DNA of 26,907 nt from Saccoglossus kowalevskii (Eukaryota > Hemichordata > Enteropneusta > Harrimaniidae): positions 81,491 to 108,397 of the forward strand of contig NW_003140830.1 of the NCBI RefSeq assembly GCF_000003605.2, in the 5' to 3' direction. Under the pieces are notes generated by a model, which ran no database searches, had not been told where the DNA came from, and saw nothing but the letters and a program-made list of their open reading frames with translations. A program made the translations under genes and the position numbers. Numbering within the stretch: position 1 is the stretch's first letter; each line of letters begins with the position of its first letter. Positions 20,424 through 26,907 of this stretch are shown here, piece after piece.

Positions 20424-23400
20424 TTAATCTTCAGAAAGTTCTTCATATCTTTGTTGCATCATTTTTTTGACAGTCTCTTTGTACGAGTCTGTTGCTGTAC
20501 TTCCATAATTACTCCCTCTCATTCCCAAACCAGCTCCTGCTGTTCTTTTGTTAACCTGCAGGATTAGAGAAATTATATCAACACTGTAAAACAATAGCCA
20601 CATAAAAATGTGAAAATATGCACTTGTGTGACAAATTTGAACTTACCTCAATTATATCTTTTCGTCCTTGTCTCTTTCTACCCAGACCAGTACCTTCACT
20701 CCAACCCATGGCCTGTAACATTTTATTTCCAATGTTATCCATACCAATACCTGTCTTTGTGGGTTGTTCATAGTCACTGAAATAAAAATGTTATAACAAC
20801 TTTGTGTTATTTGGGGGCAATGTAATAGTAGGAGATTTTTAAAAGCAAACCACCTTCACAAATACATTGAGATGCACCTTGTTTGAAGCCTGTTAAGTTA
20901 TATCTTAAAGACCTTATGGAACAAGTCCTAGTACTGTACTTAAACGGGTAAGAGCCCATGCCTGGACAAACACCCCCCCCCCCCCCCCACTTTTGACACA
21001 ATAAAGAAATTGAGGTCATATCTGGGCACACGCCCAGGGGGTCTTTTTCTACACAAAAAAAAAAAAAAAAATAATTTTCTATTCGTTGACTGTGGTTGTA
21101 TTAACAGTCGACTTTCTTGAAGTCTGTCATGATGCTTGTACAAATTCTTTAAAAATAATTGTTAATTGCGTAAAACAAGGGGGGGGGAACGCGAAATAGC
21201 TAGGACAGCTTTTTGCCTTCAGGGCAGTGCGTTCACTGCTGATTTTTTTTAGAATCATAACAGTCAGCAAGTCTATAAAAATATATATTAAAGCAGAAAC
21301 GGTAGTTCTCTTTTTGAAATATTTGGTGGCCCTAAAAAGGCCGGCGGTTTGGTTTGTGCTTCCTTAGAAACAATTCAAGCAAATCGTATAAGGAGAGTCG
21401 CTAACAAGTTTAGCAATGTCACGATTTGACCTTTATGATGAAATACTAGTAGTGATGTCATTCTTAGCCAACCAGTAAAGCAGATACATATAGGTCAAAG
21501 ATGATTGCCAGACTGTAAACAAAAGCATCATGTGCCATCGCACCAGAGCGACCCCATTTTTCTTGTCTCTATTATGATTAGACATGAATGAAAAGTGCCA
21601 AGCTGACAGACTGCGAAATCCGTGGATTAAAAGTCCAAATTGTGTGGGAAGATATCAGCGAAATTCAGGAATAAGTTGTAGGGATTTTGTTCGACAGCTA
21701 CAGTGACGCCGACTTGGACTTTGAGGGTTTTGAGTTTTGGCGAAGATGGCAATGAACATACAAATAAAGATCTGGGAAGTTTTTTCAAACAGCTATGATT
21801 TTTTTATAATTTTTACTGTGTAATTTTGTAAATTATTATTGAAATTGTATGACGGTTGATTCGTAATTTGTCGAGACCAGAAATCATTTTACACAGTTTA
21901 ACCCCTGACATTTTAATTCAGTTTGAGTTCACGTGTATTGGGCATGTTTGTCGGCGGGAAAATCCTAATTCAAATGATTCCGCACTGTCGATTTTTATAT
22001 TCCCTGCCGCAGTTGGATCTGCGAATTTTCACTTTTTTGGCTGGGGATCTCCTAGCAAACGCCCACCCCTTATTTTTGGCAATTTTCCATGTTCAGGCTT
22101 ATACCCGGATAAATACGGTAGTTTTTAATGTAAGGTTATATTGCATAAATAAACATCTACCGTACATTTATAAGATCCTGTTTCCAGACTTAATGTTCGA
22201 ATATGACTAATAAAAATTGTGTCACTATGGTTTTTTGTATATAACAAAGCCAGAAACTATGACCATATGCTGACATCTGCATAAACTTGCCAGTAATTGT
22301 TCCATCACTTACATGATTGGTTCTCTACGCTTCCGCTTTTTAGGTTCAGGGGGTTCTGGTACACCATATTTCTCCCTTCTTTCCTTGGCTCTGTCTCTGT
22401 ATTTAGCCTAATAATGTAATTAAAATATCATTAGTTGTGGGTGTCAATCAAGTAAAACATGTAAAATACTTGTTGCAGGTGAATACAGTTTCCATTTTTG
22501 GCTGGCACAATTCCTTCAGAGTATCTGCAAGCATATTTTGGGTTGCAATTAAAAATAAAAGCTGCCTGTTTATATTGAAAAGTGTCAATCCCAATCTATA
22601 TGTAGTTGCATGTATAGTTTATTACGACTTTTTTTTGATATACAAGCTATCCATGATCTAACAGTATTAGTTTGAATTACTGATCTTTCTTTCATTACAC
22701 TTACCTCCCGTTCTTTTCTAGCAAGGGCATCTAATTCTTTAGCACTCATGTTACTTCTTTGCCACATTTCTAAATTTTGTTTGTGTAAATCAGAGAACTG
22801 TACATGTTTCATCAGGATTTCTTTTGATGAAAACTGGCGCTTGCAGAGATTACACGTTAGTTTGCTTAAATCAGTATGAATGGTTAAATCTTTCAACTCT
22901 GCCTCATCTTGTTCTTCTGATTCACTGTCACTTCCACCGCCATAAGATGCAACAATTATTGGTGCTGGTGGTTGATGCTGCTGGTTCAGTAGAGAAAACA
23001 AGTTAGTGAAAATGTCATTCTCCATTGCTACTTTTTTGTGAGCTAAACAGAAGAAAGCAATGACCTATTTAAATGTGTGTGGTTAGTACGATGACAGGGT
23101 GGTGTTACATTATGTCAATTATTTATTGGACTGTTACTCATGACAGATGTGATAAGATAAAATATCATGCACGACTAAGATCCCGTTCTGAAATGGCAGA
23201 AATGCTTGATTTTGATAAATTTTTAGCCCTATTTTTAGGCTACCATTCGGCCATCTTCAATTTGTTTGTGATGTGTATGTAAAATTTGAAAGCGATTTAT
23301 CAAGGCATATCCAATATACAGGTGTGGATGGGTGAAGTTATACTGTTACTGATAAAATTTTATTCAACAACACAATAGATGGTTTTGTTGATAGGTTTCA

Positions 23401-26353
23401 ACATTTTGAGAAACACAGTTCTTGAGATATAAATTAAACTTTGTGATAAATGTGTAGTACAATTTACCAGTAATCATGGCAAACAAGCTTACATTGATTT
23501 ATTGTCCCATTTTCAAATACCTGTTGACAAATAACTCCTTAAACTGAGAAATTATTCTCATCGTTGTATTCACAAATTTAATTACTCAACCACCCTTATA
23601 AAGACCACTTGTCTAGAAAGGACTATTCCTTTAAGTACCTTAGGTGGTTGCTATACACAGGTTTGACTGATATGAAAGTTAGAAAGATGACATTTCACTG
23701 AGATAACATTTGAAAACAATCTGGACTGATTTACCAGCATTAGTCACCTACCATTGGTATGGAAACTGCCTTCTTCACAGTGTCTACTTCTTTCATTCTT
23801 TCTAGATTTCTCTATATGAAAAAATCAATTTCAAATTCTTGATCACTCAAAGTTGTACAATTGATTTGAGTGCTCCGTATTTAGTTTTCTACTTGCCAGT
23901 TTATAAAATAGCAGTTACTATTTGTGGTCAGGTAATAAATATCACAATAATTACCTTCCATTCCATGACAGCAAATCCAGCATCTGCTGAGGCAGAGCTT
24001 TTTTCTGTGTCCGCACTGCTTGCATGTGACCTCTTCCCTGCACCTCCATGACCCTCTTTTGTTTGGTTCAGACTCTTAGCCCATCTTTCCATGTCTTTGG
24101 CAATCTGTAACAGTAGAAGTGATGGAAAGGTCAATCAAAAAATGGAGGCTTTATGGACTCGGTTCAAATTCGGCCAAGAATTTTGAATACTTTTGTTTGA
24201 ATAATGTACTGGATGTGTAAATTATGAATATAAAAATACAGGTGTATACTGTCAATACATGCAAGTCTCAGAAGTAGCACAACATTTTGTTATACAGGTT
24301 ATTTTATATTTTGTAAAATACTTTATTTTCACTCAGAATTTATTTATGCTGTGCTATGATTTAGTGAAAATAAAAATCAATGAATAAACTATTTTTTCCA
24401 CTATTTTACATTCAGCTCATCAAAAAATCAGTGAAAATAAATTCCATGTAAAACACCCAAAAATTCTTTTCAGCAAAAATTAATTCCAAATAAAATACTT
24501 TACAGTAGGACAGTTATGTACAATGTAAATGCATGTACAGAAAACATAAGACAAGTCAGACCAGGTGAGATTATTACATGTGCTCATGATATATATCTAC
24601 AGTAAAAAGCATAGTTTGACATACAGATAGTTTGTATTTTTCAATTAAATAAGCCAAAATAAAGGAGTGTTTAGACAAAACACACTGATTCAAAGAAAGG
24701 CAGAGACAATTAATGTAGCTGGTAATTATTATATACATGGATGAGGTTGGTTAGTCTAAATGCAACATCACACTAGTCACTGCCCAATTTTGATAAACAC
24801 TCTTCCAATTTGATGACATAATATTCTTATTGATGAAGTCTAATTATTGTTCTATGAATACACAACTGTTGAGCTGAATCAATTTCCGCTGTACGCAATG
24901 TGGATGCAATTGGCCCATTATGTATCTACAAAATCTGAACAAAATCAATCTATGATCCTATTTCACAGAATGGTAGAAATACTCTATTTTGGAACATTTT
25001 CACAAATAGCTACCATCCTGAATCCAACTGGTAGGAATGCATGTACATATTTTTCACCACTGAAAAAATACTAAAAGTATTTACCTTTTTAGCAGATAAT
25101 GTTTTTTCTTTCTTCACTTTCTCTTTTTCATCTGTATCAGCTGGCTTTGTTGGCGTGGGGGCAGGTGGTGGTTTTGGATCGGATTGTGAATCAGGTGCTG
25201 GTAAATATGTTGACTTTGCAGCATCCCAATATAAATACTGACCAGTCTGGCTGTTATAATAATACTGCGTATGTGATACAGAGAGAGATATTCAGAAAAT
25301 AGATGAGCATTGTCTATACATGTACATGAATACATTTATATAGAGGATTAGTAGTTTGTTTATCACATAAATAAGTTTGGGTTGCAAAAGTCAAATTTAA
25401 GAGAATTAATTACAGTATAAATATGTACCAGTACACCTACTTCATATGTCAATATTTCAATAACATGTATACAACATCCCATATGGGAGTTAAGTTAAGC
25501 ATACAAAGACGTTAAAACAACCAGATAAGACAGCAGCATATGAACAACACAAGGAACAGTTGAACTGTTTACCTTTGAATTAGCATCATAATGTAAACTT
25601 GTTGTTGGATCATAGTAATATCCTGACGCAGGATCATATTGATACTTGGAGACATCAGGCGTAGGATATTTAGCATGAAGCTCGACACCACCACTATTGC
25701 TATTATTACTCTCTTGACTAACGCATCTCTGATACACAGGTTGCTGTTGTTGCAGCTGCTGCTGCTGAACTAATTGTTGTTGTTGCTGAAATTGTTGCAG
25801 CTGCTGTTGTTGATTTTGTTGCTGTAAAAGTTGTTGCTCAAAATATTGTTCACTGTGAGCTTTTGTTTTATTGGACTTCCTCCTTTTATCTTTTGCGTTA
25901 TTTTCAGAGTGCTGAGTCTGCTGAGTCCACTGTTGAGCTTCCATTTTGAGACGTTCCTGAGGGGTAAGTGCAGCAAGCTGCTGATGCTGCATCTGAGCTA
26001 CAATATGTTGCTGCAGTTGTTGCTGTTGCACCTGATGCTGCTGTGCCGCTGCTACTTGCTGTTGTGCAATGGACGCAATATCTAAAAAAAGAATGATAGG
26101 CATACGTAACCCAATTGAGAGCCTTGTCCAAGAATCAACTTCACTAAAATTGACAGATGCAATACAAATCCTTACCACCTAGCGCAGGCTGTACTGCGGC
26201 AGAAGCAGCCACACCTTGTTCTGCTAGCTGTTTATAATACTGAATGTAATCTTCATTTCCAGCTCCTTGTTGGTAATACGTTGAATAATCATACAGATTC
26301 TGCACTGCTCCCTGACCAAGCTGTTGTTGCTGCTGCTGCTGCATTGCAGCATT
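20424..26353 (-). CDS. RBM5/RBM10: RBM5/RBM10-type splicing factor, 3' part (nine coding exons)
   Basis: RBM5 and RBM10 are nuclear RNA-binding proteins that act on spliceosomal complexes and change exon inclusion. Exons in coding order: 26353-26176, 26081-25573, 25264-25085, 24104-23955, 23811-23748, 23042-22705, 22407-22313, 20776-20647, 20555-20424, giving 1776 nt (591 aa plus stop), in frame throughout. Order of parts: Gln-rich region with long Q runs (first two exons); OCRE domain across two exons ([13 protein letters not shown], then [14 protein letters not shown]); [24 protein letters not shown]2H2 finger (CNLCKRQF...HVQFSDLH); [15 protein letters not shown] and [11 protein letters not shown], a likely nuclear localisation signal; G-patch ([20 protein letters not shown] ... 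GAGLGMRG) ending YEELSED. RRM1, the RanBP2 finger and RRM2 must lie past the right edge. The 23748 donor is forced by frame (see findings). I cannot say which vertebrate paralogue is closer; invertebrates usually have one gene. Confidence 0.94.
20932..22120. mobile_element. ~1.2-kb TIR element in an RBM intron, with C16 tract
   Basis: The left end TACTGTACTTAAACGGGTA then AGAGCCCATGCCTGG is matched by the reverse complement of the right end, TACCGTATTTATCCGGGTA then TAAGCCTGAACATGG. It is an imperfect TIR of about 35 bp. Next to the left TIR are a C16 run (20973-20988) and an A-run near 21054-21071. The interior has no transposase that I recognise. It fills most of the 1.5-kb intron between the exons at 20776 and 22313. 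Confidence 0.65.
23587..23650. repeat. small foldback remnant (CAACCACC / GGTGGTTG)
   Basis: CAACCACC at 23587-23594 is mirrored by GGTGGTTG at 23643-23650 in an RBM intron. 'GGTGGTTGCTATACACAGG' resembles an end of a common invertebrate MITE, but the remnant is too short to define. Confidence 0.35.
24307..24507. mobile_element. foldback MITE, copy 2 (TACTGTAAAG / TTTTGTAAAATAC ends)
   Basis: Same structure and central words as the copy at 10531-10732: 'TTTTACATTCAGCTCATC', 'AATCAGTGAAAATAAATTCC', 'AAAACACCCAAAAA'. The ends are more diverged than in copy 1. It lies in the RBM intron between the exons at 24104 and 25085. Confidence 0.8.
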
Positions 26354-26907
26354 CTGAAGTAAACAAAGATTTATTAGTCTGTGCCAGGAACTTGCAAATT
26401 TGGTCTTGTGAGTGCGTTCATGACCACAGAGTGTAATATCTTGAACATGTAGACATATTTGTTCAAACATAAAATAGATCTAAAGTTTTTTTTTTCAAGG
26501 TCCTTATGCCAATCAAGTGGACAGTTTTGGGGGAAATGAAAACAAAAGAAATTTAATGTTGTTTTTGTTCTTGATATCCCCACATGCATACAAACAGAAC
26601 AGACATGATAATTCTGTAAATAGACATGAATAAAAATTCTATTTAAATGAATATTGTTTTCATAAATAGGAATCAAAGAAAGCTTAGAAAGAACTCCCAT
26701 GTGCTGAGAGTATTGGAGACACATTAAATATAATTCGAAATTACTTAGCTGAAAACTAATTATGCAAATCAGAAAATTAATATGACCAGATTTGAGTGTA
26801 AAACTAACGAGGTCTGCGTAATGTAACAGAAAATCTATGTCTCCAAGTTTAATTGAAATGTGATTAGAACCAAAAAATTATGAATTATTATGCTTATTAG
26901 GGAATTA
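26354..26907 (-). other. intron of the RBM5/10-like gene running off the window
   Basis: Upstream of the acceptor at 26354 (TTTGTTTACTTCAG on the minus strand) I see no further exon before the edge. The next coding exon must start in phase 0 beyond 26907. Confidence 0.6.

Noticed and set aside
20807-21143. Minus-strand ORFs across the C16 and A-run tracts
   Set aside because: Glycine and phenylalanine runs come from homopolymers in the TIR element; no conserved protein.
21328-21342. A functional histone gene at the stem-loop-like sequence
   Set aside because: Translation of the minus strand upstream (21345-21780) shows no histone C-terminus in any frame. Only the stem-loop resemblance is reported.
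23752-23811. RBM exon ending at the stronger donor (60 nt)
   Set aside because: It gives an in-frame stop four codons into the next exon; the 64-nt form is needed for the main protein.
24161-24171. GGTTCAAATTC, a tRNA B-box-like word (possible SINE or tRNA)
   Set aside because: No A-box at the right distance upstream, no cloverleaf pairing and no second copy in the window.

Overview
The window is animal nuclear DNA: AT-rich, with short coding exons bounded by GT-AG introns, no bacterial-style operons, and introns and intergenic space full of small inverted-repeat transposons and tandem arrays. The three protein genes are conserved across animals. The repeat types (TCCCCGTTCGGAC hairpin elements, CTGTAAAA foldback elements, modules containing CCATTTTG or 'AAGATGGC') remind me of marine invertebrates, perhaps a mollusc or other lophotrochozoan. 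That is an impression, not a placement.

Layout: (1) 260-8221, minus strand, a complete 15-coding-exon gene for CXXC1/CFP1, the CpG-binding subunit of the SET1 H3K4 methyltransferase complex. (2) 8222-8456, a short head-to-head promoter. (3) 8457-14309, plus strand, a complete six-exon gene for the mitochondrial ribosomal protein MRPL46. (4) 14310-20350, about 6 kb with no recognisable gene, made largely of repeats: a hairpin-headed element, 150-bp modules, a 158-bp tandem duplication, and a terminal-inverted-repeat (TIR) element rich in CACGTG palindromes. (5) 20424-26353, minus strand, the last nine coding exons of an RBM5/RBM10-type splicing factor (polyglutamine region, OCRE, C2H2 zinc finger, G-patch). 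Its RRM and RanBP2-finger half lies beyond the right edge. MRPL46 and the RBM gene converge on the repeat-rich gap.

All splice phases were followed by hand. CXXC1 sums to 1710 coding nt (569 aa), MRPL46 to 843 nt (280 aa in the preferred model), and the RBM part to 1776 nt (591 aa plus stop), each without an internal stop. Three places need an unusual or ambiguous splice choice and are reported as findings: a 4-nt tandem donor in the RBM gene, two start codons matched to two acceptors in MRPL46, and a 9-nt tandem donor in CXXC1.

The clearest new structural item is a 1007-bp transposon in a CXXC1 intron with 31-bp, nearly perfect TIRs and a 7-bp target-site duplication. I found no tRNA, rRNA or CRISPR array and no dedicated multi-gene system; the three genes are housekeeping genes acting separately in chromatin, mitochondrial translation and splicing.
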